Part shown: positions 1-7,830 of the stretch, in pieces
How positions within the stretch are numbered: position 1 is the stretch's first letter
Layout: each line of letters opens with the position of its first letter
Source: Enterobacter sp. RHBSTW-00994
GTDB lineage: Bacteria > Pseudomonadota > Gammaproteobacteria > Enterobacterales > Enterobacteriaceae
DNA: 64,000 nucleotides
Assembly: GCF_013782625.1 (NCBI RefSeq)
Contig: NZ_CP056199.1
Location: 2,746,588 to 2,810,587 of the forward strand
Reading direction: 5' to 3'
Made by a program: the position numbers and the translations under genes
Notes under the pieces: generated by a model
Seen by the model: the letters and a program-made list of their open reading frames with translations, nothing else
Told to the model about the DNA's origin: nothing
Databases searched by the model: none

Positions 1-255
1 TTAACCACATGGTTATTATGTGCGCTGGCATTAATGGCCGTTTACCTGTTTTGGATCCGCACACCGAAAATACTCTTTAAAAATCGCGGATTTTTCTTTG
101 CTAATGTGTGGATAGAATATAACCGTATTAAAGAGATGAATTTATCTGAGGATGGCGTTCTGGTCATGCAATTAGAACAGCGACGTCTGCTAATTCGGGT
201 TAAAAATATTGATGATCTGGAGAAAATATACAAATTAATGGTTAATATTCAATGA
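1..255 (+). CDS. yobD: YobD (DUF986) inner-membrane protein, 3' part
   Basis: The reading frame is open from base 1 and stops at 253-255; the gene starts before the window. The visible 84 residues begin with a hydrophobic membrane segment and continue into a basic and then polar cytoplasmic tail ending in MVNIQ. Position directly upstream of mntP on the same strand matches yobD-mntP in E. coli. The function of the family is unknown. Identity rests mostly on gene order and on the hydrophobic segment plus polar tail layout. Confidence 0.8.
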   Translation, partial: LTTWLLCALALMAVYLFWIRTPKILFKNRGFFFANVWIEYNRIKEMNLSEDGVLVMQLEQRRLLIRVKNIDDLEKIYKLMVNIQ

Positions 256-262
256 GTTAATA

Positions 263-323
263 TTATAGCATTGGCTATATATTGCGATAATTTTATGCAA
301 TATATATATAGCCAAAGCTATAT
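263..323. promoter_or_regulatory. Two MntR-type operators forming a large inverted repeat
   Basis: Two 14-bp dyads with the architecture ATAGC-N4-GCTAT lie at 265-278 (spacer ATTG) and 308-321 (spacer CAAA). This is the same half-site and spacing as the known E. coli MntR box (ATAGC-AAAG-GCTAT at mntH). Centres are 43 bp apart, about four helical turns. MntR is known to activate mntP in E. coli. The two boxes are also inverted copies of each other with longer matching arms, so the RNA could fold into a hairpin just after yobD. Confidence 0.75.
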
Positions 324-373
324 TATGCCATTTAATTCACGTATATTTATTAACGTTTCTTTCACGATTAAAT

Positions 374-392
374 CTAAATGAAAATCGTTATC
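374..392. promoter_or_regulatory. Candidate Fur box upstream of mntP
   Basis: The 19 bases at 374-392 (CTAAATGAAAATCGTTATC) match the classical Fur box GATAATGATAATCATTATC at 14 of 19 positions, with an intact ATGA core and a perfect right end TTATC. It lies between the MntR-like boxes and the putative mntP promoter. Regulation by Fur is an inference from the match only. Confidence 0.45.
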
Positions 393-420
393 AATTAGTT
401 AATGAATTAATACTTTCCTG

Positions 421-448
421 TTGTTGTTTTATATTCTCAAAATATGTT
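421..448 (+). promoter_or_regulatory. Candidate mntP promoter
   Basis: TTGTTG at 421-426 and TATGTT at 443-448 are separated by 16 bp, placing transcription start near 455, just before the riboswitch aptamer. Matches to the sigma-70 consensus are moderate. Confidence 0.4.
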
Positions 449-454
449 AAGGTT

Positions 455-656
455 GCGCCCGTCGTTGGGGAGTAGCCGATTTCCTGTTTTCAGGAAATGT
501 GCGTGTCAACATACTCGTTGAAAAACGTGGCACGTACGGATCGCTTTCTGCACTTTTCTGGGTGCAAAGAGGATCAGGCGAGACCATAGATACATCAACT
601 GCTGTTTACTGGGGGCAGTGATGTGTCATATGGATATCCCCGGTCTGGACGCACAC
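455..656 (+). promoter_or_regulatory. yybP-ykoY manganese riboswitch leader of mntP
   Basis: The leader contains the conserved aptamer elements GGGGAGTAG (468-476), the distal CAACATACTCG segment (about 508-518) and the closing GGCGAGACC near 578-586, as in the yybP-ykoY family (RF00080) found upstream of E. coli mntP. The aptamer covers about 460-590; the rest, to the start codon at 657, is the expression platform. Known ligand is Mn2+, which turns on expression of the exporter. Boundaries are approximate. Confidence 0.85.
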
Positions 657-1223
657 ATGAATATCTCAGCTACGATCCTTCTTGCCTTTGGCATGTCAAT
701 GGACGCCTTTGCAGCCTCTATTGGTAAAGGTGCTACGCTCCACAAACCAAAATTCTCTGAAGCACTACGTACAGGTCTTATCTTTGGTGCTATCGAAACG
801 CTGACGCCTCTGGTTGGCTGGGCAATGGGAATGCTGGCCAGTCAATTTGTTCTGGAATGGAACCACTGGATTGCATTTGTACTGCTGGTATTTCTGGGCG
901 GGCGAATGGTCATTGAAGGTTTTCGTGGGAACAGCGATGAAGACGAAGAACCTCAGCATCGCCATGGTTTCTGGCTACTGGTAACAACCGCTATCGCGAC
1001 GAGCCTTGATGCTATGGCGGTCGGCGTCGGCCTGGCATTCCTGCAGGTCAATATTATTGCCACCGCCCTGGCTATTGGCTGTGCCACATTGATCATGTCC
1101 ACGCTGGGTATGATGGTCGGTCGATTCATCGGTCCACTGCTTGGCAAACGCGCCGAGATCCTCGGCGGTATTGTCCTGATCGGAATCGGGGCTCAAATTC
1201 TGTGGGCCCACTTCGCCGGTTAA
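657..1223 (+). CDS. mntP: Manganese efflux pump MntP
   Basis: This encodes a 188-residue inner-membrane Mn2+ exporter. I chose ATG 657 ([13 protein letters not shown]...) because it gives the E. coli length and N-terminus; an in-frame ATG at 618 would lie in the riboswitch expression platform. The protein shows about six hydrophobic segments in two related halves, each with an MDAxA motif ([11 protein letters not shown] near residue 15 and LDAMAVGVG in the second half) carrying the conserved membrane Asp. It follows yobD and a Mn2+ riboswitch, and its 3' end overlaps that of rlmA by 4 bp. Expected regulation: MntR, the riboswitch, and possibly Fur. Confidence 0.95.
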   Translation: MNISATILLAFGMSMDAFAASIGKGATLHKPKFSEALRTGLIFGAIETLTPLVGWAMGMLASQFVLEWNHWIAFVLLVFLGGRMVIEGFRGNSDEDEEPQHRHGFWLLVTTAIATSLDAMAVGVGLAFLQVNIIATALAIGCATLIMSTLGMMVGRFIGPLLGKRAEILGGIVLIGIGAQILWAHFAG

Positions 1224-2035
1224 TCTTCTCGCTGCCAGCAGTGGATACTGAAATCTGTCTGGCAGCAAAACTCAGCTTGTTTCGCTAACGTTTCCCACAC
1301 TTCCGGTTTCGCTCTCCAGGCAAATGGTGTCATTTGTAACAAGGCGACGGCTTCCTCTCCCTTCAGCGACATATCATAGGCCACAGACAGTTCTTGTTTC
1401 AGCGCAAAACCGGCCAGTTGTTCAGAATGCGATGCATGCAAGTGCACCTCATTGTAGATCAGCCCTTTCAGTTCCATAAGATGTCGTGGCCCCGGCGTGA
1501 CTGTAATCACCCAGCCTCCGGGTTTGACGACTCGTGCAAGTTCTTCTGCCTTACAGGGAGCATAGATACGGATGACAGCATCCATACTTTCATCATCAAA
1601 TGGCAACCTGTGACTGGATGCCACACAGAATACCACCTGCGAATAACGTTTTGCGGCCGCACGGATAGCCACTTTTGCGACATCAAGACCATAGGTTTCA
1701 GCCCCCTTCTCACGCGCCACATCGGCAAACATCGCAGTGTAGTAACCTTCACCACACCCGATATCAAGGATTGCTGCCGCGCTTTCAGGAAGTATTTCTT
1801 TCAGGATGCCTGCAACGGTTTCCCTGAGGGGATGATAATGTCCGGTATCAAGAAATGCCCGTCGTGCCTGCATCATCTCCGCGCTGTCTCCCGGGTCACG
1901 GGACCGCTTATATTGGACAGGAAGAAGATTCACGTATCCCTCTTTTGCCATATCAAATTGATGCCCCTGCGGACAAATGAAACTTTTCTCAGAGCGCATT
2001 AACCGGGCATGGCAAAGTGGACAACTGAAAGACAT
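1220..2035 (-). CDS. rlmA: 23S rRNA (guanine-745-N1)-methyltransferase RlmA
   Basis: RlmA methylates N1 of G745 in 23S rRNA using S-adenosylmethionine. The 271-residue protein starts with a zinc-binding region, CPLC near residue 5 and a second Cys/His pair CPQGH near 23, followed by a Rossmann methyltransferase domain with motif [11 protein letters not shown]. The ATG at 2035 is chosen because a GGAG ribosome site stands five bases upstream and the N-terminus MSFSCPLC matches E. coli. An upstream in-frame start would add five residues. Confidence 0.95.
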   Translation of the reverse strand: MSFSCPLCHARLMRSEKSFICPQGHQFDMAKEGYVNLLPVQYKRSRDPGDSAEMMQARRAFLDTGHYHPLRETVAGILKEILPESAAAILDIGCGEGYYTAMFADVAREKGAETYGLDVAKVAIRAAAKRYSQVVFCVASSHRLPFDDESMDAVIRIYAPCKAEELARVVKPGGWVITVTPGPRHLMELKGLIYNEVHLHASHSEQLAGFALKQELSVAYDMSLKGEEAVALLQMTPFAWRAKPEVWETLAKQAEFCCQTDFSIHCWQRED

Positions 2036-2102
2036 AGTGACTCCAGGCAATATTGAAAGGGCGAAAGTGTACCGCTATTCGCCTTGGTAGAAAACGCCTG
2101 GG

Positions 2103-3851
2103 TTAACGCATCACAATAAGATGGCTGGAATCTGCAGGTAATCCATCAGGCTGAACATTTTCAATACGCAGAACATTACCCATTATCTCGCTAAAAACCG
2201 GTGCAGACACAGCTCCACCATAGTAATCGCCATTTTGTGGATCATTGATCACCACCACCAGCGCGAATCTCGGATTGCTGGCAGGTGCAACACCTGCCGT
2301 GTAGGCAACATACTTGTCGACATATTTACCGTCATCACCAATTTTTTTGGCTGTACCAGTTTTTACCGCCACACGATAGTCGCGAACAGCAGCCTTAATC
2401 CCTCCGCCGCCAGGTAGTGCGACACTTTCCATCATATGCTCAACTTCATGAGCAATGTTTTCAGGCATTACCCGGTGACCGATCACCGGAGGATCGATCC
2501 GAGTGATCGATAAGGGACGCTCAAGCCCATAGCTGCCAATTGTCGCGTAAACATGTGCCAGTTGTAATGGCGTCACCATCAGGCCATAACCAAAGGCAAA
2601 CGTTGCTCGGTCCAGTTGACTCCAGAATTTACGCTGGGGTACTAACCCATCACTTTCACCGGTTAAACCAAGACCCGTTGTCGTACCAAAGCCAAAACTC
2701 TTGTACGTATCAAGCAGTCGCTGGATAGGCATAGCCAACGATAAGCGGGAAACGCCGGTATCACTCGATTTTTGCAAAATACCTGTCATGCTCAGCTCGG
2801 GATAATAACCAACATCGCGGATCCGATGCCCATCAAGTGTATAGGGATGAGTATCAATGACGCTATCAGGCTGTACCAGACCTTGCTGTAGTGCGGTCAT
2901 CAGCACCAGAGGTTTAACCGTAGAGCCCGGTTCAAAGGTATCGCTAATGGCACGATTGCGGAAATCATTGAGCGTAGCACCATCACGATTATTTGGGTTA
3001 TAGTCCGGGAAACTCGCCATGGAGAGGATCTCACCGGTTTGCACATTGATCAAAACGGATGCGCCTGAATCGGCTTTATTCCAGACAACGGCATTATCCA
3101 GCGCATCTTCTGTGATCGTTTGCAGGCGTTCATCAATACTCAACTGGATGTTATGTGCAGGTACTGGCGCATTCTCCGTCAGATTCTCGATGACATGCCC
3201 GTAGCGATCTTCCCTCACCTGTCTGACACCCGCCTTGCCTGTGAGCTGTGCGTTAAAGCTTTTTTCAATACCTTCGATACCTTGCCCATCAATGTTGGTA
3301 AACCCAATGAGATTCGCAGCAACATGCCCTGCTGGATAAAAGCGCCGGGATTCATCGCGTAAATTGATACCAGGCAAATTGAGTTTGTCGATCCACTGCG
3401 CTTGTGAAGGGTCAACCTGGCGTGCGAGATAGATAAAACGTCCTTGTGGATTACTGTTAATTCGTGATGCCAGAGTACTAAGAGAAATATGGAGCGCATT
3501 TGCAAGCGCCTGCCAACGATCATCAAACCCGACACCGCCTTTTGCCAGCACCGTTTTAGGATCGGCCCACACAGCTCTTACCGGAACACTTACTGCGAGA
3601 GGTCGGTTTTCACGATCGACGATCATTCCCCTTGGTGAATCAATTGCCACCTCACGTAATGAGCGCATATCTTCCTGTTTAACCAGATTGTCAGGTTTAA
3701 CAATCTGTAGCCAGGCGACACGTCCCAACAGAAATGCCAGACTACAGAAAATGGCAAAACACAGCAGTGCAAAACGAGCCGGCGTAAAGCTTCCGGCAGA
3801 AGTGATAGTTTTCTTTTTCACCTGAACCCCAGGTTTGTTAAACAACGCCAT
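2103..3851 (-). CDS. Second FtsI-like transpeptidase (PBP3 paralog, PBP3SAL type)
   Basis: This 582-residue class B penicillin-binding protein resembles FtsI over its whole length. A short cytoplasmic N-terminus and a membrane anchor (about residues 25-50) precede the PBP dimerisation domain and the transpeptidase domain. Motifs: S310-TVK with the acylated Ser, SSD at 362-364, KTGT at 497-500. E. coli FtsI has SSN where this has SSD. The true ftsI sits in the dcw cluster, which is not here. Salmonella carries a PBP3 paralog at this same place next to rlmA (STM1836, PBP3SAL), reported to support division in acidic conditions; this is very probably its ortholog. It has its own promoter-like sequence and no operon partner. 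Confidence 0.88.
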   Translation of the reverse strand: MALFNKPGVQVKKKTITSAGSFTPARFALLCFAIFCSLAFLLGRVAWLQIVKPDNLVKQEDMRSLREVAIDSPRGMIVDRENRPLAVSVPVRAVWADPKTVLAKGGVGFDDRWQALANALHISLSTLASRINSNPQGRFIYLARQVDPSQAQWIDKLNLPGINLRDESRRFYPAGHVAANLIGFTNIDGQGIEGIEKSFNAQLTGKAGVRQVREDRYGHVIENLTENAPVPAHNIQLSIDERLQTITEDALDNAVVWNKADSGASVLINVQTGEILSMASFPDYNPNNRDGATLNDFRNRAISDTFEPGSTVKPLVLMTALQQGLVQPDSVIDTHPYTLDGHRIRDVGYYPELSMTGILQKSSDTGVSRLSLAMPIQRLLDTYKSFGFGTTTGLGLTGESDGLVPQRKFWSQLDRATFAFGYGLMVTPLQLAHVYATIGSYGLERPLSITRIDPPVIGHRVMPENIAHEVEHMMESVALPGGGGIKAAVRDYRVAVKTGTAKKIGDDGKYVDKYVAYTAGVAPASNPRFALVVVINDPQNGDYYGGAVSAPVFSEIMGNVLRIENVQPDGLPADSSHLIVMR

Positions 3852-3886
3852 GATTTAACGAGAAAAGACGTCCAGATGGGGAAAAA

Positions 3887-3915
3887 ACTATGCTAAAAAC
3901 CTCGTAGCTTTGCAA
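3887..3915 (-). promoter_or_regulatory. Candidate promoter of the PBP3 paralog
   Basis: On the minus strand TTGCAA (3910-3915) and CATAGT (3887-3892) are 17 bp apart, 36 bp upstream of the ATG. It lies downstream of the cspC terminator, consistent with separate transcription. Confidence 0.35.
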
Positions 3916-3965
3916 CAAGTTACTAACAAGGAGCGAATTCGTAATATTCTGAAAGATAAGGTAAT

Positions 3966-3991
3966 AAAAAAGCCCCGCGAAACGCGAGGCT
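3966..3991 (-). terminator. Rho-independent terminator of yobF-cspC
   Basis: On the minus strand the stem AGCCTCGCG/CGCGGGGCT with a short TTT loop is followed by a run of six T. It separates cspC from the PBP3 paralog. Confidence 0.85.
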
Positions 3992-4040
3992 TTATGTCTG
4001 AGTGCGAAGCGCGAATGCACTTCTGTCAGCAGAGGTTCGA

Positions 4041-4250
4041 TCAGATAGCGGTTACGTTAACTGCAGCCGGACCTTTCTGGCCGTCCTGAATTTCGAACTC
4101 AACGTTCTGGCCTTCAGCCAGAGTTTTGAAGCCATTACCCTGGATTGCAGAGAAGTGTACGAACACGTCTTTGCTGCCGTCAGCAGGAGTAATGAAACCA
4201 AAACCTTTAGACTCGTTGAACCACTTAACTTGACCTTTAATCTTTGCCAT
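4041..4250 (-). CDS. cspC: Cold-shock-family RNA chaperone CspC
   Basis: CspC is a 69-residue single OB-fold cold-shock protein that binds single-stranded nucleic acid and stabilises stress transcripts. RNP1 (KGFGFITP) and RNP2 (VFVHFSAI) are intact, and the sequence appears identical to what I recall of E. coli CspC. The ATG at 4250 is preferred over one two codons upstream because AAGGA lies nine bases before it. It forms an operon with yobF, 25 bp upstream. Confidence 0.97.
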
Positions 4251-4275
4251 TTGCAAAATTCCTTAGAGTGTTTTC

Positions 4276-4407
4276 TTAGCCCGCAGGCATTGACTTAGAT
4301 AAAACTGAGACATTACTGCTTGAGGCACTAATATAAGGTTCGGCAGAGAAGCGGTATTCAACGACAACGTCTTTACTCAGGACTTCTTTACTGAAAATGC
4401 CACACAT
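4276..4407 (-). CDS. yobF: Small stress protein YobF
   Basis: This is a 43-residue ORF beginning [20 protein letters not shown], which matches the N-terminus of E. coli YobF (47 residues); the C-terminus differs and is four residues shorter. In E. coli yobF is co-transcribed with cspC and its product accumulates under stress; the function is unknown. Here the same arrangement is kept, with a good promoter just upstream. Confidence 0.9.
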   Translation of the reverse strand: MCGIFSKEVLSKDVVVEYRFSAEPYISASSSNVSVLSKSMPAG

Positions 4408-4459
4408 AAACAGAACTGTACCTCGTTTGACCCAAAACGTGTTATCACATACAACGTTA

Positions 4460-4489
4460 ATTATGGCAAGCCATTTTTAAACGTGTCTA
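4460..4489 (-). promoter_or_regulatory. Candidate sigma-70 promoter of yobF-cspC
   Basis: Minus-strand TAGACA (4484-4489) and CATAAT (4460-4465), each 5/6 to consensus, are 18 bp apart. Transcription would start near 4453, leaving about 45 bases of leader before yobF. Confidence 0.55.
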
Positions 4490-4934
4490 GATCCGCTGCA
4501 CAAATTCCGATGCTGCCCTGCAACATACTGCACAATTATGCGTAATGAGCAGGAACCGCATGGCCAGTCTTACGCGCTTTCCGTTGAGTTAACAACCGCT
4601 GTAATCTAAGACTTTTTTACCATAGCTCAATCATTTCACCTCGTCTACACCTCAAAAAAAGTTTCTTGATTGCAATGATTGAGTTAGAACAATTTATGAA
4701 AAGTTATGCTGAAATCATCGTAACGCATCGGGATTGTTATGATGAAAATTCAATGTTAATACACTCTCTTGCTTTGTATTAAAATTAGACAATTAATAAT
4801 TGTCCTATATGCACCAAAATAATGAAATTTTTATGACTCTGCCTCAAAAGAAGGCAAGCAAAACGTTTCGATTAAAATAAAACAATAGTTAAGGGCTTCA
4901 AATACAGAATATATGCAATAGAACGACATATTGT
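4490..4934. other. AT-rich intergenic region without a recognisable gene
   Basis: This 445-bp stretch between yobF and the broken MBL gene is AT-rich. The only structure I see is a perfect 10-bp inverted repeat, CTCAATCATT at 4626-4635 and AATGATTGAG at 4674-4683. A 28-codon ORF beginning ATGAAAAGTTATGC near 4697 has no ribosome site and is not called. Confidence 0.5.
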
Positions 4935-5535
4935 TTACAAGGATAAATATTCACCAACTTTAAGTATCCTGAATGAATCATTTACTGCTGCTAAATTAGA
5001 GAGTGTCTGTGTTAACTCACAAACAGGGTCATCAAGGGACTCATCCCCCAATTCAAAAACGCCCCAATGGATCGGAAAGGCGAGTGGCTGGCCCAGTTGC
5101 AGCCAAAGCGACACGGCACTCTGCGGATCCATATGATGGGCTGACATGAACCACCGTGGTGCATAGGCTCCAATCGGTAACGCTGCGGCATCAATTTTTC
5201 CGAGTCGTTCAGGTATGCTGAGCAAATCAGGAGAAAATCCCGTATCACCACTAAACCAGAAACGATGATTGCGGCCCTCAAATACCCAACCACACCAAAG
5301 CGACTGGTTGCGATTCCACAATGTACGCATACTCCAGTGCTGAGCCGGAACGGCAGTCACTGTCATCCCTTGCCAAATGACGCTTTGCCACCAGTCAAGT
5401 TCAAACACATTTTTCGCCCCACGCCGGCGAAACCAGCTTGCCAACCCCAAAGGTACTGTAAGTATCCCGGCAAAACGGCCCATTCACTTTTAGAGATCTT
5501 CCGACATACTGATAATGTCCCCTGAGGAGATCGCT

Positions 5536-5802
5536 ATGCGTAAGATCCGATTCACTGAACACCAGATCATCGCTGTATTGAAGTCCGTCGAAGCCGGACG
5601 TACCGTTAAGGATGTGTGCCGTGAGGCCGCTATTTCGGAAGCCAGCTATTACAACTGGAAGGCAAAATATGGCGGGATGGAAGCGGCCGATATTAAAAAA
5701 ATAAAAGATCTGGAAGACGAGAATCGGAGGCTTAAACAGATGTTTGCTGATCTCAGCCTTGAGTGCCGGGCACTTAAAGACGTCATCGAAAAAAAGCTTT
5801 AA
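5536..5802 (+). CDS. IS3-family transposase OrfA
   Basis: This 88-residue protein has an N-terminal helix-turn-helix (about residues 8-45, ISEASYYNWKAKYGG) and a C-terminal leucine-zipper-like segment (IKDLEDENRRLKQMFADL), as expected for IS3 OrfA. ATG 5536 follows AGGAG. The run A7G at 5789-5796 just before the stop is a typical -1 frameshift site (A-AAA-AAG); slipping would fuse OrfA to OrfB and yield the active OrfAB transposase. Confidence 0.93.
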   Translation: MRKIRFTEHQIIAVLKSVEAGRTVKDVCREAAISEASYYNWKAKYGGMEAADIKKIKDLEDENRRLKQMFADLSLECRALKDVIEKKL

Positions 5803-5852
5803 AACCAGCGATAAAGCGTGAACTTGTCAGCTATCTGACGGCACAATTTGCC

Positions 5853-6647
5853 ATGAGTTTACGCCAGGCCTGCAGGACGTTATCGCTGAGCAGGACGGTG
5901 TATTTTTATCAGCCTGATACCCGGCGTGATGAACCGGTGATCCATGCGCTGACTGAGCTGGCAGAACGCTATCCGCGCTACGGTTTTAAGAAGCTTTTCC
6001 AACTGCTACGCAGGCAGGGCAATACCTGGAACCATAAACGTGTTCACCGGATTTATTGCCTGCTGAAACTGAATTTTCGTCGCAAGGGAAAACAGCGGCT
6101 GCCAGTGCGTAATCCAGCACCACTGGCGACGCCGCAAGCGCTAAATCAGAGCTGGTCCATCGATTTTATGCACGACGCGCTGGTCTGCGGCAGGCGCTTC
6201 CGGACCTTCAATGTGGTGGATGATTTTAACCGTGAGGCACTGGCGATAGAAATCGACCTGAATATCCCGGCTCAGCGAGTCATCCGGGTGCTGGACAGGA
6301 TCGTGGCAAACCGCGGCTACCCGCTGAAAATGCGGATGGACAACGGGCCAGAACTGGTCTCGCTGGCGCTGGCACAATGGGCCGAAGAAAATGGCGTACA
6401 GCTCGAATTTATCAAGCCGGGTAAGCCTACACAAAATGCTTTTATCGAACGGTTCAACCGAACATACCGGACAGAAATCCTGGATTTTTACCTGTTCAGA
6501 ACACTGAATGAAGCGCGGGAAATTACCGAGCGCTGGCTGATGGAATATAACAACGAGCGGCCTCATGAATCCCTGAATAACCTGACGCCGGAAGAGTACC
6601 GGCTGATGGCTGAAAAACCGGAAATCTCAAAAAGTGTGTGGAACTAA
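5853..6647 (+). CDS. IS3-family transposase OrfB (DDE catalytic domain)
   Basis: The 264-residue ORF carries the rve integrase-type core with the catalytic triad visible as SIDFMHD (Asp), MDNGPE (Asp) and FIERFNRTYR (Glu). Its frame is -1 relative to orfA and is open back to the slippery site, so the working protein is probably the OrfAB fusion; the ATG at 5853 marks only the first in-frame Met. A closing YNNERPHESLNNLTPEEY motif is typical of the family. There is no sign of decay. Confidence 0.93.
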   Translation: MSLRQACRTLSLSRTVYFYQPDTRRDEPVIHALTELAERYPRYGFKKLFQLLRRQGNTWNHKRVHRIYCLLKLNFRRKGKQRLPVRNPAPLATPQALNQSWSIDFMHDALVCGRRFRTFNVVDDFNREALAIEIDLNIPAQRVIRVLDRIVANRGYPLKMRMDNGPELVSLALAQWAEENGVQLEFIKPGKPTQNAFIERFNRTYRTEILDFYLFRTLNEAREITERWLMEYNNERPHESLNNLTPEEYRLMAEKPEISKSVWN

Positions 6648-7158
6648 AACAGGTGTGCTTACAGTACAAAGAGGCTCACATCGGGAAAACGCCGCAATAT
6701 GCGATGAACCGTAGCAACATCGAGATGATCATAATGATTATGAGAGATAACCAGCGCATCAAGGTGCGGGAGTTTTTCTACGGTAATGGCTGGCGGGGTT
6801 TTACGTTCAGGACCCCAAAAGGGTATTGGTGATGCGCGTCGGGAAAAAACCGGATCGGTAAGAATGTAGTTACCATCCATTCGCAGCAGCAGGCTCGCAT
6901 GACCCAGCCACCAAACTCCGTCGGCCTGTACATCATTCAGTTCAACAGGTTGCCACCATTCACTGATAAATGCGGCATAGCCCGCTGAGGGAGGTTTGGG
7001 TAAGCTCGCCTGTTTACGCTCTTTGCGCCAGCGATCGACATCACCAGGCCGGTGTTCGACAGAATAGGTATTACGAAAACCGGTCGGCGTGTGATGTTTC
7101 AGGGAGGGGTCATACCAGGGATTCTTCCAGACCACAGCCACCTCCCACTTACGGCAGA

Positions 7159-7455
7159 TTAACGCTCAGCAACCAGGCGAATAAAATCATCGTCGCCTTC
7201 GTCTTCTTTCACTTCCGCTGACGCTTCTTTTGGTGCTTCTTTCTCTTCAGGTTCGTTTGCTTCACATAGTCGACGCAGCAAGGCATTCTGTCGTTTTTGC
7301 TGATCGAGCAGCGCTTCCAACAGTTCGATCTGCTCGCTGGTGCGAGAACTGGCGCGATTAACAAAAAACCAAAGAACCAGCCCTACAATCAGTACGACCA
7401 AAGAGACCACCAAGGATGCCATGTTCAGCAGCCCCGAATTTTGTAACTCACCCAT
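7159..7455 (-). CDS. yebO: Small membrane protein YebO
   Basis: The 98-residue protein has one N-terminal membrane helix (about 12-32), then a coiled-coil-like region rich in Glu/Gln/Leu (QIELLEALLDQQKRQNALLRRL) and an acidic tail ending IRLVAER, like E. coli YebO. The function is unknown. It lies between mgrB and the disrupted MBL gene, all on the minus strand. Confidence 0.92.
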   Translation of the reverse strand: MGELQNSGLLNMASLVVSLVVLIVGLVLWFFVNRASSRTSEQIELLEALLDQQKRQNALLRRLCEANEPEEKEAPKEASAEVKEDEGDDDFIRLVAER

Positions 7456-7529
7456 TTCACCACCTCAATAAAAGCACCCATTTTACCACTGGTGGGAAAG
7501 AAGGAAATCATCTTGAGAAAAAATGCGTC

Positions 7530-7673
7530 TTACCACGGGATAAATTTATTGATTACGCAAACGCCGCTAAAAAACTGTACATCCTGATCGCACATCACAT
7601 TGATAGTTTGCGTCCAAAGCACAACGCTTGCTATCAGCACAATAACCAGAATTACCCAGCGTATTTTTTTCAC
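7530..7673 (-). CDS. mgrB: PhoQ-inhibiting small membrane protein MgrB
   Basis: MgrB is a 47-residue inner-membrane protein that binds PhoQ and dampens PhoP/PhoQ signalling. The sequence starts at GTG 7673 (as in E. coli and Klebsiella): MKKIRWVIL, one membrane helix, then the periplasmic part with the two conserved Cys (VMCDQDVQ and SGVCVIN) and the C-terminus INKFIPW. All key features are intact. A PhoP-box-like promoter lies upstream, consistent with the known negative feedback loop. Confidence 0.95.
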   Translation of the reverse strand: MKKIRWVILVIVLIASVVLWTQTINVMCDQDVQFFSGVCVINKFIPW

Positions 7674-7706
7674 TCCACACTCCGTCTTAAGACCTGATGT
7701 GTCCAG

Positions 7707-7739
7707 GTTATCACGCTTATCTTAAACAAGGACTAACTG
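7707..7739 (-). promoter_or_regulatory. PhoP-box promoter of mgrB (candidate)
   Basis: On the minus strand CAGTTA (7734-7739) and TGTTTA (7723-7728) are separated by 5 bp, the direct-repeat layout of a PhoP box ((T/G)GTTTA-N5-(T/G)GTTTA). A -10-like GATAAC (7707-7712) follows 10 bp later, the usual spacing of PhoP-activated promoters. The distal half-site matches at only three positions. Confidence 0.6.
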
Positions 7740-7830
7740 TAACTGCATCAAGTGTTTTTTCAGAATCATACTCTTGCTTCATGGCATAAACTGGATACGC
7801 TTAATAGTATGACAAGTAAGAAAAAGAGGC

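Larger units (their letters stand above)
5457..6663 (+). mobile_element. Intact IS3-family element (IS407-like), 1,207 bp
   Basis: The termini are inverted: TGTAAG at 5457-5462 and CTTACA at 6658-6663. They are flanked by a 4-bp direct repeat GTAC (5453-5456 and 6664-6667). Two overlapping-frame ORFs, orfA and orfB, and an A7G slippery run form the usual IS3 layout. A 4-bp duplication and the OrfA start MRKIRFTEHQIIAVLK point to the IS407 subgroup. Both ORFs are intact and the duplication is perfect, so the insertion is probably recent and the element potentially active. I cannot give the ISfinder name. Confidence 0.92.
4935..7135 (-). pseudogene. Metallo-beta-lactamase-fold hydrolase split by an insertion sequence
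   Basis: The 5' part (7135 to 6664) encodes WWLGHASLLLR and the metal motif SHNHYDHLD. The 3' part (5456 to 4935) encodes FSGDTGF, GAYAPRWFMSAHHMDP and PIHWGVFEL. This pattern is typical of the NAPE-PLD/RomA branch of the MBL superfamily. Removing the element at 5457-6663 and one copy of the GTAC duplication restores one uninterrupted frame of 329 codons with the junction SLFVPLGLAS, so the damage is a single clean insertion. Start GTG 7135 is chosen because GGGAGG lies six bases upstream; an earlier GTG at 7141 abuts it. The gene follows yebO by about 20 bp and may share its transcript. The substrate is unknown. The truncated products lack either the metal site or the C-terminal half. Confidence 0.85.

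Noticed and set aside
618..656. An upstream in-frame start for mntP adding 13 residues
   Set aside because: The added residues fall in the riboswitch expression platform, and the start at 657 matches the E. coli protein.
4697..4783. A 28-codon plus-strand ORF in the yobF-MBL gap
   Set aside because: There is no Shine-Dalgarno sequence, no neighbour to suggest a role, and no recognisable product.
7712..7728. Alternative PhoP box using TGTTTA and the following AGCGTG
   Set aside because: The second half matches at only two of six positions; pairing with the upstream CAGTTA fits better and keeps the normal distance to the -10.
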